Below are positions 9,963 through 22,177 of a stretch of 64,000 bases of DNA, piece by piece (the first letter of the stretch is position 1; each line of letters starts with the position of its first letter). Source of the stretch: Alentia gelatinosa (Eukaryota; Annelida; Polychaeta; Phyllodocida; Polynoidae); the NCBI GenBank assembly GCA_950022655.1, contig OX465590.1, forward strand, positions 40,698,218-40,762,217. Reading direction: 5' to 3'. Both the position numbers and the translations under genes were made by a program. Below the pieces are notes generated by a model that was not told where the DNA came from, ran no database searches, and saw only the letters and a list, made by a program, of their open reading frames with translations.

Positions 9963-11420
9963 TTTCGGGGCGGCTCGAGCTGCCGGGTAAACACGTCTCG
10001 GAGGGGTGCGGTGTTTACCGTCCGTAATTAGTTTAACTAGAAAGCCTCTGTGTATGTATGTATGTATGTATGATCAACAAGGTGTTTAACTTATGCGCGC
10101 CCCTCCTGTAGGTGAAGTACGGAACTAGATTGATAACACTAAGTCTATGGAATATAAGTATTATATATATATGTATATATGTATATGTACATATGTATAT
10201 GTATATATGTATATATGTATATGTATATAGTATATATGTATATATATGTATATATTGTGCATATTTATATATGTATGTATGTATATAACATGTATTAGAC
10301 ATAATTAGAGTATAAGTATGTATATGACACGTATTAGATATAATTAGAGTAATATATACTGATATTGATATAGATAATGTATAAGATATAAGATAAACAT
10401 TATATGTGTATTACATATATATATATAAATAATATAATAATAATAAAACCTAACAGAACAGTTAAGTTAATAGTTAAGTATTAATACTTTATTACTATAT
10501 ATATATATATCCCTCCGTAATTAGTTTAACTAGAAAGCCTCTGTGTATGTATGTATGATTAACATGGTGTTTAACTTGTGCGCCCCTCTCCTGTAGGTGA
10601 GGTATGGAACTAAATTGATAACACTAAGTCTATGGAATATAAGTATATCAGGATAAATGCGAAGAGGAGACTGAGTCTCATGACTATCCTTCTGTGTATG
10701 GGAGGTGACTGGTGCGCAGTACCTGTACCGGCGCACCTGTCCCATACCGAACCCCACCTGGTGAGGTGTGGAGGTATCAATTTAGGGTAGACCCAAGCGA
10801 CCTCTGTAATTAATACATCAAATAACCCACATTATTTGTATACATATGTATATATGTATATAAATGTATATATGTATATATTATGCATATTTATATATGT
10901 ATGTATGTATGTATAGAACACATATTAGACATACTTAGAGTAATATATATTGATATTGATATAGATAATGTATTAAGATATAAGATTAATAGTTATATCT
11001 GTATTAGATATATATATAAATAATAATAATAATAATTTATAAAGACCTAACAGAACGCATCTAGTTAAGTATTGATACTTTATTACTATACATGTACATA
11101 CTGAATCACAAGTGTGATATGGTATGGTATGGTACAGAATGACAACATTATAAATATGATAATATAATATATAATGTCATATGATATGGTATAGTATGGC
11201 ATGATCAAACTACAAAACTATTCTATTTTTTAGAGTGTACACATACACATACACACGGTTTGAATGTAAGGATTTATTTACAACCTCTAAGTTTAACTAT
11301 CCTATACTATACTATAGGGTAACATCACAAACTAATCAGAAATCATTCCCAGTCTTTTAGACATGCTATGGTAGGTTAAGGTAAAGGTAATAACAATGAA
11401 CCATTCATATAAATCAATAG
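9963..11420. repeat. Subterminal region of the 19.5-kb element: duplicated block and TA/TG microsatellites
   Basis: After a GC-rich stretch with three TAAACAC/GTGTTTAC words, a block at 10022-10150 recurs at 10515-10650 (shared TTAGTTTAACTAGAAAGCC and gataacactaagtctatgg). A TATATG-rich microsatellite and a diverged atagataatgta.. segment also occur twice (10240-10500 and 10840-11090). No coding capacity is seen; the short open frames come from the repeats. Confidence 0.7.
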
Positions 11421-11972
11421 TATTCATTTAGCTAAGCTAAGCTAAGCTAAGTTAAGATAAACCAAGTAAACTATAGTAAATTAAGTTAAATAACTGCACC
11501 ATGTTCGGTCATCCTCCTGAATACCTATCTGTATGGTTCTACGAGAACTACTATGTATGAAGCTAAAAAGCTGAGCTAAGCTAAGCTAAGTGTGACACGG
11601 GATCATGTCTTAAGAAACTGTTTTACTTAACAAAAACTATGGTAAAACTAGTTAATGGTATATACTATATATGAAATATACCATTAGTCAGCACCACCTG
11701 TTTGAATACCAGTTTGTATGGTCCAGTGCGGAACTAAAGCTAAAGCTAAAGCTAAAGCTCAGACAAAGTCATAACTGAATCACTATTCACATTGTCCGTT
11801 GTATCACTGGTCTGAATCACTATCTTCGTATCCGTGTTCCATGTGTGATACTTTATCAGGAGGTGTCAAACCTGTGTGTACTCCATCACAATGTCTTTTG
11901 AAACCACTATACTTTACAACACCTTTCACCACTCCGACGTTATGTGGTTTCTCAACCGTTGTAGATGACTCG
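11420..11972. other. Stretch of short tandem words; no gene seen
   Basis: Several short runs of 5-6-bp words occur: GCTAA (11434-11458 and 11570-11590) and AGCTAA-type runs (11732-11760). The region lies just 3' of the LRR gene. It could be a 3' untranslated region or regulatory DNA, but nothing decides this. Confidence 0.4.
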
Positions 11973-12207
11973 CTAGGTATAAGTGGTTGTGGGGGGTGAT
12001 GGTGATGGTGGTGGAATTAGTGAGTCGAGTTCTATTAGCTGTGGTGACATCTGTGAAGAGTTAGGTGGGCGTGACGAGGTTGAAGGTCTTGCATAAGGTT
12101 TATCATTCTTCCTTTTGTGGGAGCGGGGTACAGGACCAGGACCAGGACCAGTATCAGGACCGCACAGTTTTGAAGGTATCATTCCTGGCGACGTCTTGCA
12201 CTCGGTA
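11973..12207 (-). CDS. LRR transmembrane protein, exon 2 (cytoplasmic proline-rich tail)
   Basis: On the minus strand an acceptor (ATTCTCGATACAG) precedes 235 nt that end in a stop at 11973. The upstream exon ends in AG and this one begins with T, which makes a Ser codon and keeps the frame open: ...EPIDL-S-TECKTSPGM.... The 77-residue tail is proline- and serine-rich, with a GPGPGP run, a basic SHKRK patch, and PPPSPSPP before the end. Such tails can bind SH3 or WW domains, but no specific motif is certain. The spliced gene encodes about 406 residues. Confidence 0.72.
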
Positions 12208-12558
12208 CTGTATCGAGAATATGATATCATAGCTATTATATCGATATACATTACATAATTAATACACATACAATAATTAATAATAATATAGATAATGATA
12301 ATGATAATTACTTATCATACATACATTACATACATACATAGTAATACATAGGTGCTATTTAATGTGATATCATAACAATACATATTAATATAATGTATAT
12401 AGATAATCATCTGATAGTTGTATACAAGAATACATGATATACAGAGATATATTGATGGTTATAGTATGATAATAGTATCATATCAATAGACACTTACAAA
12501 GAATCATCTACATGATGTAATAACAATATTAATAGTATGATAATTATAATAACCTTAC

Positions 12559-13544
12559 CTCAAATCTATAGGTTCGGTACACCGATCATTTTCCTCTTCA
12601 TTTCCCGTGGAGGTATCTTTTTCAGGTAGCTGTACCGTGAGTTCGGTATCTTCTATACGGAAGGACTCACATGGTTCTGCTGGAGGCACTACATGTTTTA
12701 CACGCATTGTTGAGGTTCCACGGTCATGATCAAATCCTGATATATCATCAACATTGTCGGACTCGATATCCAATCCACTGTTGTTTGATGATCCAGGTGT
12801 ATTGACATTATCCGTAGATGTATTGTCAGAAGCACATTTTCCACATACACGGTCACAACATTTAAGTAATATTCCTTTCCGGGCAAGATGAATTAATAAG
12901 CTTATGAGAATGATGAATACTACACCTACTACTCCGGCACCGGTCGCGCTGACCACGACAACCATCATTCGACCGGATCTGTTAACCACTTTATCAATAC
13001 CCTTCACGTTAGAATCGCCCTCAACGGTGTTTGGTTTAACAGTTTTATCCTTATTACCGATAGTGTTATCCCTGACTTTAACTGTATTTTCATGAACCAC
13101 GACTTCAACACCGCCTAGAACCTTTTCGGTAGATGTATTGTCATCCATGAGATCTTCGATGTCCATGTTAGTGTCTAATTGCATATGTGTTTCAAGTTCA
13201 TCGATCGACGAAGTTATCCTCTTACATTGGTCAGTGTCTATCACGCTTCTTGGTAGACTTGAACACGAATCAGCTATGGGATTCCTTCTGAGGTCTATTC
13301 TGGTGAATCTATCCGTTGGGAAATCACCTATAGTCCCGATATTGTTGCCGCGAAGGTCAAGTACAGGATACCCGGTGGATTTTCGGTGATGGACATCGGG
13401 CATGCTGTATAATCCAATGTTGGTGCATGAAATTACTCCACGTGATGGGTAACAGACACATCTTTTACCAGGTCCGCATTCCAGTAAGGCCTCAATTTGC
13501 ATGAGCAATATAGCAAAGACGGGTAGTATGAAGAATGGCCTCAT
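12559..13544 (-). CDS. LRR transmembrane protein, exon 1 (signal peptide, LRR ectodomain, membrane span)
   Basis: The first ATG of the open frame is at 13616, but the ATG at 13544 is directly followed by a signal peptide (RPFFILPVFAILLMQ), so I start there. Next comes an LRRNT-like cysteine cluster (CGPGKRCVCY...VISC), then LDLRGNNIGTI and FTRIDLRRNPI, the LxLxxN pattern of one to two leucine-rich repeats, with two more Cys after them. A Thr/Asp/Val-rich stalk of about 80 residues leads to one membrane span (MMVVVVSATGAGVVGVVF on), then a CCDRVCGKC motif and an acidic cytoplasmic part. The exon ends at a GTAAGG donor in frame with exon 2. It is a type I surface protein with a very short LRR ectodomain, lying inside the 19.5-kb element. 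Ligand and function are unknown. Confidence 0.8.
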
Positions 13545-13753
13545 GATGGCTATGAAGATGACTGACTTGATCCTGTCGATGTCCTTAGTATTCTGAGTCA
13601 ATAAGATTAATGACATCTTCTTATACTAATCAAAGAGGAAAGGGGTGTCACTAAACCCGGTGTCAGCCCGGTGTCAGTGAGGCGGTAGCGATACCGGAGA
13701 GGGTGACACTATCCAATGACATCTTGATAAGATCACCTTTCAACCGACACATG

Positions 13754-14842
13754 TGTATCCGACCGCTCGCGGTAGCTGCCTGCAATACACACTCATTCAT
13801 TTGTAGCAGTAGATAGTCAATGATTATCACTGATCTCTAAATGTGGTAATGATATGGATATTGACACTGACATTAACACCGACAACGATGTCAATATTTA
13901 ACATGCCTCTTGAACATGTATTTAAATTATTCCTCAATAGAAAGTTAAATATTCAATTCAAACTACTCACGAATTATATTTCATTATTTCATGATTTAGA
14001 TTTTTAACTATTCAGTTATCCCCTACTCATTATTTCAGATGTAACCTTAACATAGTCAAGATCGCATTGCCTTATTGTAGACATTACCTGATAAGGTATA
14101 CACTCTAATACCAATTTTGATTAATTAGGTTTAGTTATTCAGTCTTAAAAGGACACTTTACATAAAGTTACAGCCCCTTTTAATGTATAGCTGAGATGTG
14201 AGACACCTGCATATACAGGCTACCTACACAGCTACAAAACCTCAAGTAGGTGACATGTAAACAGTGACGCATTCTGATGACATTGATACAACTCATAGAG
14301 GTGTATGGTAATTTTACCCTCTGCCAGGGGAAATGCGTCATTTTTTTCCGGGGAGACGTGTTGTACTAGTATACAGTCAATAGGATTTTTTTTACCATTA
14401 TCATTATTACACGGGTAAAAATTACTCACCATTGTGGATGTACTGGGAAAAATTACCAATTCTCAAGGGTGTTTATCCGATTACTATAATCCCTTTTTAA
14501 TCGGTATTAGATTATTACAACACACTACAGTCGATTAAATCCATGCCTCAACCTGTTGATTCTTTACCGCACAACAAGGTGGATGTTTGGTTTATATACG
14601 GGGTATTACACTGTCTATTCATCACATCGCTCTATGGGATATCCTTGCTGTTAGACTACCTGCTGATTTCAATCCTACCATGGGAAACCTTACCATCACC
14701 ATCGCAGATTACCGAATGGGATTTTCTACACCGTAGATTGATTGAGCATCAATTACGTGAGGTCACGTTATTGGCATATTCTATCTACCATCATCGACGT
14801 GAGAAAACCCAACACTAAAGGTATGTATCATTGATTGCAACC
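13754..14842. repeat. 1,089-bp tandem duplication, copy 1
   Basis: This unit starts TGTATCCGACCGCTCGCGGT and is followed head-to-tail by a near-identical unit (14843-15930). It lies about 200 bp upstream of the LRR gene start, so the duplicated DNA could include that gene's promoter. The unit contains a 91-codon open frame near its right end. Confidence 0.92.
14543..14818 (+). CDS. Small hypothetical membrane protein (91 aa)
   Basis: The open frame starts at an ATG and encodes 91 residues. Residues 15-46 are strongly hydrophobic (FIYGVLHCLFITSLYGISLL on), followed by a charged tail rich in His and Arg. No family is recognised. Copy 2 of the duplication has the same start but a TGG to TGA change at codon 47, which leaves only the hydrophobic half. 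The frame is diverged from no known gene and could be chance; intactness in one copy is weak evidence for a gene. Confidence 0.35.
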   Translation: MPQPVDSLPHNKVDVWFIYGVLHCLFITSLYGISLLLDYLLISILPWETLPSPSQITEWDFLHRRLIEHQLREVTLLAYSIYHHRREKTQH

Positions 14843-15930
14843 TGTATCCGACCGCTCGCGGTAGCTGCCTGCAATACACACTCATTCATTTGTAGCAGTA
14901 GATAGTCAATGATTATCACTGATCTCTAAATGTGGTAATGATATGGGTATTGACACTGACATTAACACCGACAACGATGTCAATATTTAACATGCCTCTT
15001 GAACATGTATTTAAATTATTCCTCAATAGAAAGTTAAATATTCAATTCAAACTACTCACGAATTATATTTCATTATTTCATGATTTAGATTTTTAACTAT
15101 TCAGTTATCCCCTACTCATTATTTCAGATGTAACCTTAACATAGTCAAGATTGCATTGCCTTATTGTAGACATTACCTGATAAGGTATACACTCTAATAC
15201 CAATTTTGATTAATTAGGTTTAGTTATTCAGTCTTAAAAAGACACTTTACATAAAGGTACAACCCCTTTTAATGTATAGCTGAGATGTGAGACACCTGCA
15301 TATACAGGCTACCTACACAGCTACAAAACCTCGAGTAGGTGACATGTAAACAGTGACGCATTCTGATGACATTGATACAACTCATAGAGGTGTATGGTAA
15401 TTTTACCCTCTGCCAGGGGAAATGCGTCATTTTTTCCGGGGAGACGTGTTGTACTAGTATACAGTCAATAGGATTTTTTTACCATTATCATTATTACACG
15501 GGTAAAAATTACTCACCATTGTGGATGTACTGGGAAAAAATTAATAATTCTCAAGGGTGTTTATCCGATTACTATAATCCCTTTTTAATCGGTATTAGAT
15601 TATTACAACACACTACAGTCGATTAAATCCATGCCTCAACCTGTTGATTCTTTACTGCACAACAAGGTGGATGTTTGGTTTATATACGGGGTATTACACT
15701 GTCTATTCATCACATTGCTCTATGGGATATCCTTGCTGTTAGACTACCTGCTGATTTCAATCCTACCATGAGAAACCTTACCATCACCATCACAGATTAC
15801 CGAATGGGATTCTCCACACCGTAGATTGATTGAGCGTCAATTTTGTGAGGTCACGTTATTGTCATATTCTATCTACCATCATCGACGTGAGAAAACCCAA
15901 CACTAAAGGTATGTATCATTGATTGCCACC
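14843..15930. repeat. 1,088-bp tandem duplication, copy 2
   Basis: Near-identical to 13754-14842 with scattered substitutions and one-base length changes in T and A runs. The duplication is recent. Confidence 0.92.
15631..15771 (+). pseudogene. Truncated second copy of the 91-aa membrane ORF
   Basis: It begins like 14543-14818. Codon 47 is TGA in place of TGG, so only 46 residues remain, including most of the hydrophobic segment. Two amino-acid changes precede the stop. If the intact copy is a real gene, this is a broken paralogue. Confidence 0.4.
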
Positions 15931-16468
15931 ATTTGGTATTCAGTTTATCCAATGACTAGCTAATAATGATAATTAGTTAGACAGTTATTAATTAATCATT
16001 GTTATATCATTATCATACTATTAATGACAATGATTAATTAATATTAATAATTTATTCAGTTTCAACGATGTTATTAATGATAAATAGATGTATAACAAAA
16101 GCACTAATACAATATAATATAATATAATATAATTTTTTGATAACTTCACTTTATTGTCACATTTTGAGAATACATGGTGTTTTCTTGTCCTTTGTGGGAA
16201 AGTATATATGTGTAACAATGCAGTAGGAGAAGACCGTTAGTGACACATATCACTGGTTTCAATCGGCTTCCCGATATATACCCTTTAGTCTTCCTTAGGA
16301 TACAGAACAAGATTTTTTCGATACAGCGAGACATAGAAAATTGGAGATTCATTAAATAGCGTATATTAAACATTCACTCATATTGGTTACTTGGAATAAT
16401 CATTTTGTGATTGTTGGTATAGTGGACTAGTCTCAACAATATGTTTTATAACTGGAAGTAATTCCTAC

Positions 16469-16506
<38 letters not shown>

Positions 16507-16515
16507 AGTTCCAAG
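15931..16515. other. AT-rich DNA with a (CA)n run; no gene seen
   Basis: 16100-16135 is a TATAA repeat and 16469-16503 a perfect (CA)n run. No domain-bearing frame or clear inverted repeat is seen. Confidence 0.5.
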
Positions 16516-16519
16516 TAGA

Positions 16520-16930
16520 ATTATTAAATTTGTTGGATGGAATCCTTCATCATTCTTTTTTGTCAGGCTTTTAAACTCACGAAGGGTTTCCATCTGTCTC
16601 ATGAGGGGCGACAGATTGCTCCATTTGTGATACATAGATACTCCGTACTGGTTGTGTATACCGTACAGTAAGGTTTGTGTACCTTTAGTACGGGTGCTGT
16701 TCTCATCCTTGTGGATGGGTGTGGTGACATCGAGATTTTCTACATTCTGGGCTCGTTTATAGACATATTTTAACAAGTGAGATTTCCTTCTCTTCTCTAA
16801 TTTTGGCATATTGTATAATGCATGTGCATAATTTGTGTGCGTTCTTTGTTCTACACGGAGGATGGATCTCAAACATCTATTTTGCATGACCTGATACCCT
16901 GTACAGGGAGGTGGTGAGACTAACATGAGG
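16520..16930 (-). pseudogene. LINE reverse-transcriptase C-terminal fragment
   Basis: The minus frame contains VMQNRCLRSIL, then MPKLEKRRKSHLLKYVYKRA and, later, KWSNLSPLMRQMETLREFKS. This matches the plan of the region after the RT domain in CR1/Jockey-like LINEs (LQNRxLR..., then Y..WN.LP..IR...SL..FK). Compare the tail of the LINE at 60625-61035. The RT catalytic part is absent, so it is a dead fragment inside the 19.5-kb element. Flanking residues of the longer open frame (to 17040) are probably not LINE. Confidence 0.6.
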
Positions 16931-18155
16931 GTGAGGACTTTCTTTATAACCCGCTTACTAACAAAATGAAACAAAAGACTTCTTTTAACATAAATAAAAG
17001 ACATGTTTTTTATCACACAAATTGATTCAGTATTTCTCATTGTGTTATGAATAATTGTATGATACTTCGTGTGTTATCTATCAGTATATCTTATGTTAAA
17101 GTATCTGCTGTCAATCTGATTTTTTTTTTCATGAGATTTTCTGTTTTGATTCTCGAGATTTTCTGTTTGGATACTATGGCCAATATAGACAAACTTTATG
17201 ATTTTAAACAAGTACAACTCAACAACTGCCCAACTCGGTTTGGATCAAGGTTTTATTAGTTTTAAAATTATTTACAATTAATCACAGGTGTAATCACTCC
17301 CTCCGCCCGCCACACATCTGAAAAACAACAAACATATACTGAGTCATGAATACAATTCCTCAAAATATTTACATGATAATAGGAAATCATAGCAAGATTG
17401 CATGTAAGTGCCACCACCATATACGATAGTATCACTGTGTGCTAAATAACATAGTAATCATTGTGAATAGCCTAAATAACCTAGTAATCATTGTGAATAG
17501 CCCTATAGGCGTTTTTTAATATTAGGAATAGCACACTAACCATCGCGGTCTATCCATTCCCTGGTCATATCAACGATTTGAATTGAAAAGAAGAAAAGGA
17601 TAGGGTTCCTATTATTATTATTATTTTATGTGGCACAAAGAAACATCTTTTTTCATGAGCGACCCTAACGAATGTACACAGATATGAAAATCTTTTGCCC
17701 CAGATACCTTCCCTTCTTTTAATTTTTCTGGAATTTTTTTGACACGTATCCGTGTAGAACGGGTCCTAGGTCCCCCCTAGCGTTAGAATAAAGGTCGTAG
17801 CAGTATTGCCCTCTGGTGTAATTTGTACCGTTTTCTAATTAAACCAAAGAGTGACAAGAATGATGTTTTGGTGAAACTATCATGAGGGTAAGGAATTTCT
17901 TAAGGGAGTTTATAACTCACCTTAAAGTTCATCAAAGTTGTAAAAAAAACGAAAAAAACCCACAAATCACTTCGGAGTTCTTCTGATTGGACGACTGAAA
18001 ATGGAGAAAAGTTTGTATCAGTTTCAAGTTATATAATTTTTGGATGTAGTACAATAACTTAGATAATGTAGATAAAAACTTAGATAACGTAAATCAAAAG
18101 ATTCGGGCCCAACATTACAACTGAAAGTGATAAATACAAACAGATTAATGTGTGT

Positions 18156-18199
<44 letters not shown>

Positions 18200-19956
18200 A
18201 TTGTAGGGAGACAAACAGTACAGCATATCACCTCACACGGGATAAGTAGCATTTGAGCCCATTTCTTATAATAAAACAATGATGTATTGGTAGAAGGGGT
18301 GTACTTCTTGGCACGTAGATAAAAAAACTTCTGGCTCCACATTACATTTGAATGTGATAATACAGACAGATTAATGAGAGTCTGTGAAGTTTCTGCAGGT
18401 TATTTTTGGTTTTTAAATCGGGCTCTTTTAAAGAGCCCTGCAAAAATTATTCTCGGTATTCGATTGAATGGTAAGCTAGTGATTTTGGTGTATAGTGTAA
18501 GGTGGTACGCATACATTTGAAGGGTAGATTCATGTTCTGTGAAAGGTGTCACAAACCCTTGATTTCCATATTTTGTGAGATACACCATGCTTATAATGGA
18601 GTGGTATATTAGTTTAACTACCCTTCAAATTACAGTTTTTACCATCCTTCATAATTACATTTTTAGTTAACCTAGCGACGTTAGACAAGATTTATTTGCA
18701 TTCATGGTTTTATATGAGCAACCTTTTTTGAAGCGACCTCTAGTGGATACACTGGTAACCTGAGCTACATATACGATCGAGTATAACATTATCTTAGATT
18801 GGCCGCCACCTCTGTCTACACTACGTTCCAACTAAGAGGTTGGTAACGTTAAACCATGGACGTGTCCACGGATTCTCACTCTCGGACCAAATAAGTATGT
18901 TCTACATGGGTTCTAAGATCCCAAATACTTGCAAAGTAATATTTATATGACAATAGATTCATAAAAAACTTATATCTGTGGGAATTTTATCAAAATACAT
19001 CTTAAAGAAGATGACAACATAGAAAAGATAAGAATCCAGGACTCTTTACAAGCAGAGTAAACAGAGGAACCAGTCACGTGAACCAGTTACAACTGACAGC
19101 CCAGAGTAAAAATAGATATGAAAAATAGCTAGAGTGACGTTCCTTTACCCGCTACCACGCCAGGTCACGGTCACGGTCAATTCAACGTGACCAGAGCTAA
19201 CGTAGTATAGCTCGGGTGGCCAGTGTAACATTATCTTAGCCTGGAATAGTGAGCTAAAGTGAACCCGCTCCAACCACAGATAGCCGGTCACAAAATACTA
19301 TTTCCCGATATAGGCGCACAGTACTTAGACTATGTAGATTCGAGATTATATGTCTCATTCTCCAATCTTATAGATCCATATTTTCATAAACTTAACAACT
19401 GTCATCGTAGGGCTTAGCATACAAACTCGTTCTCAACAGGCTTGCGAGAATGTTAACTCGTTCTCATTGGGTGATAAAGAGATGAATATTTCCAGTCTAA
19501 GATAAATCAGAAACTTATTTGTGCCTGGTTAGTGTCCTCGTTCGCCATCGAGTTTGGAGTGCACAGTAATATGAAGGAGGTGGTAGCTCGTAAGTGATAT
19601 ACTCAACCTATAACAAGATAGAAGTATTGACTTCTACGGGCTATATAATAGGTGCTTTACCTATGTTTTTCCGAAACCTTTTGAGAAACGATCACCACCT
19701 ATGTACCACCTATGTTTGAAGCAAAACCTTGGATTGAGTATGTGAGCTTCTGCAAGCATGGTTCTATTTTTTGGTTTTAGTTAGAGCTTTTTAAAAAGAG
19801 CTCTTACAAAAAAAAAAAAAAATATCCTCTCAGTAGGCGACCAAAGGCAAACAAACCGGTTAGGGAAGCATTAGCACTGATGGCAAAAGTAGATATATAG
19901 GAAAAGGTACTAACTCACCTTAACATTCTTTAAAGTTACGGAACTATCCATCAACT
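16931..19956. other. AT-rich interior of the 19.5-kb element; possible small minus-strand exons
   Basis: 18150-18200 is a (GT)n microsatellite. 18412-18442 and 19781-19805 contain hairpins around AGAGCTTTTTAAAAAGAGCTC-like words. Minus-strand splice-like signals occur at 17278-17317 (acceptor TTGTTTTTCAG, then a short frame to a stop), 17905-17920 and 19917-19952 (acceptor TTCTTCTTACAG, donor AAG|GTGAGT, reading LMDSSVTLKNVK). These may be exons of the minus-strand gene that starts at 22314, but the phases do not all agree. No other gene is seen. Confidence 0.4.
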
Positions 19957-20369
19957 GTAAGAAGAAGTAAATTGGGTTTGTTCATTTATTTTGATAATAC
20001 TCAAAGGAAAAGTATCCTATTTGATATAGTAAACGCATGCCTCTCCCGTGTGTACCGCTGAAACCAATAGAAATTATGGGATAAACGAACTGCTAAGGGG
20101 ACCTGGGCAATACGGAAATTTTAAACTTGACCAACCAAGCAAAACCGTTAGAGGGGGCGGGAGTAAGAAGAAGTAAATTGGGTTTGTTCATTTATTTTGA
20201 TAATACTCAAAGGAAAAGTATCCTATTTGATATAGTAAACGCATGTCTCTCCCGTGTGTACCGCTGAAACCAATAGAAATTATGGGATAAACGAACTGCT
20301 AAGGGGACCTGGGCAATACGGAAATTTTAAACTTGACCAACCAAGCAAAACCGTTAGAGGGGGCGGGAG
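19957..20369. repeat. 206-bp tandem duplication (two copies)
   Basis: 19957-20162 and 20163-20369 are almost identical and begin GTAAGAAGAAGTAAATTGGG. One visible difference is c/t in the gcatgc/gcatgt word. The left copy abuts the polypyrimidine tract of the possible exon at 19917-19952. Confidence 0.9.
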
Positions 20370-20499
20370 TCACAGTGTGAATATGGATGGCTAAGCAGTT
20401 TCTTCTACGCAATGACTTTGTCAAATGGTCTATTAACAAACACAATGGAGCACAGCAGTTCCTATATAAGGCTGTTACCTACGAGAGGATATCAATGTT

Positions 20500-20663
20500 C
20501 TGGTTGGAAACCAAACTACAGTACTGTTAATACAGTGATAATTACGGATATTCATTTTAAAAAAATAGGCGTGAGGTGCAGTGACATGTCTGCTGCAGCA
20601 TTTGCTACAACTTCATCGGAGAGACACTACAATGCAGTGGACGAAAGCCCCCCCGGTTTGTAA
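20500..20663 (+). other. Coding-like paralogous segment, copy 1
   Basis: The plus frame reads SGWKPNYSTVNTVIITDIHF and then KKIGVRCSDMSAA. It aligns with YGGNPKDSVVNTVITSDLSA and RRIRVKSSDKAMSA from 22530-22640, and more weakly with 23471 onward. Conservation of amino acids despite base divergence suggests that this was once coding. No family is recognised. Upstream and downstream frames are short, so exon limits are unknown. Confidence 0.35.
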
Positions 20664-21105
20664 ATACATAGTCACGTCAAATTACAAAGTTGAGTTTAAT
20701 GGAAGCCATGTAACTGCTGGAAAGATAATATCTGACATAACCAAAGCATCCTATTGCTTTTTTTCCGCTCACGAACGGCACATGGTGGAATAGAAACAGG
20801 TATGAGACTATTTCACACCTTTGGTACACACCAGAGCAAATGCTTCGTACCTATGTTTGTCTAATTAAGCTTAATGATTGAAAATCTAAGGTTATCAGAA
20901 ATAATACCAAGAAATAACTTAGGTATAATCTATTTTCTCCCGTACCAAATGCTATGCTGGATTTTAGTTCATGCAGACTGACCGCCGTGTGGCACTACCG
21001 TCTGCACAGTGTCACATCATAATATGGGAGTTGGGTTTCTTTGGTTATAGTTCTTTGATCATACTACACAGAATATTAATAGTTTAAAGTAGTTTTTTTA
21101 CTCAC

Positions 21106-21145
21106 CGTGGTGCCACAAACACGTCAATGTAGCCATGGTAGCTAC
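21106..21145 (-). CDS. Exon 3 of a small membrane-anchored protein gene (candidate)
   Basis: An acceptor (TGTTACATTTAG) and a GTGAGT donor enclose 40 nt on the minus strand. With the incoming phase from exon 2 (one base, G) it reads G-SYHGYIDVFVAP plus CG, with no stop. A further 45-nt exon at 20479-20523 (TVVWFPTRTLISSR) and a terminal one at 17278-17317 would both keep the frame, but each is weak. Confidence 0.45.
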
Positions 21146-21639
21146 CTAAATGTAACATAAACTAAAGGTCAGCATTGAGTTCTATTCATTCGAGTAAAAA
21201 ATTTTGTTGAAAACAGGGTTTAATATTCAATCGTTTTTATTTTGTATCAAATATATTGTATGGTTAGGACACACCATAATTACTCGTTCACAGTGATTAT
21301 ACTCGGAATAAGCCCGTTTGGCGTCTATACAGAAAGGGTTCTCAACCCATTACGCAGTGTGAAGAAGCACGCGCCATCTACGGGAAAAGCGGCACACCAC
21401 TCAAATGGGCGCCCTCTCGTGTATAGTGCTAGCGTAAGCTACAGTAAACTACTTCCGCTGTTGGTACCGCTGCGCAAATACACGGAGGAAATATTATAGC
21501 TGTGTCACATACTAGGAATAGGAAAAGAATGGTTGGTATTGCCCTTGTACAAACTAATTTCGTGGTATCAGATGCATAGGTAATTTTGTTAAATATTGAT
21601 AATATTGATTGTGTTACATATTAAATAAGACGAACTCAC

Positions 21640-21680
21640 CATCATCCCTCTCCTCAAGCCCTACAACGATTTCCACGCGC
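21640..21680 (-). CDS. Exon 2 of the candidate small membrane-anchored protein gene
   Basis: The acceptor TTTTCACAG (21681-21689) and the donor ATG|GTGAGT bound 41 nt. In the phase set by exon 1 it reads R-RVEIVVGLEERDD plus one base. It joins to exon 3 with matching phase. Three consecutive phase-compatible exons with consensus splice sites are unlikely by chance. Confidence 0.5.
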
Positions 21681-22177
21681 CTGTGAAAAGAATTGCGGAT
21701 AAATTTTCACAGATTCACACAGAGGCATTAGTGCCTTGAATTTCATTTTGAAAATGTAGTTCATAATATGACATGTTAAGTTTGAAATTTGACTTGATTG
21801 ATGAGGATTTCGAATGGTAGAGAAATTTCACTACTTTTGGACGATAATAGAGGGATTATAGAAACGGAAGCTTTTGGACAAATAAGCAGAACATCAGTGT
21901 GAGAAGGGGTGGTGGGGGGGCTTCATTTTGAAAAATGTAGTTCATAACCTGACATGTTAAGTTTGACATTTGAGTTATTTGATGAGGTTTTCGGGCAAAT
22001 CCGATTACAAAACTAATACGACATTACGGTATTGATCGACTACACCCGTACCGAGAGTGGGTGCAGGGGAGGATTTCATTGCTATGGCGGGCCGCTTGAA
22101 TAGGAAGGTGACCAATTCGGGAAAAGTTAAGTGAGAACTTATTCATTTTATTCGTGTTAATACCATCTAATACTCAC

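Noticed and set aside
9679..10031. Conserved 88-99-residue protein repeated at both ends of the 19.5-kb element
   Set aside because: The two frames are identical only because they lie in the terminal inverted repeats; they diverge exactly where the TIRs end and show no domain.
12904..13389. Plus-strand frames opposite the LRR gene
   Set aside because: They are antisense shadows; the minus frame has a signal peptide, LRR, membrane span and a working splice junction.
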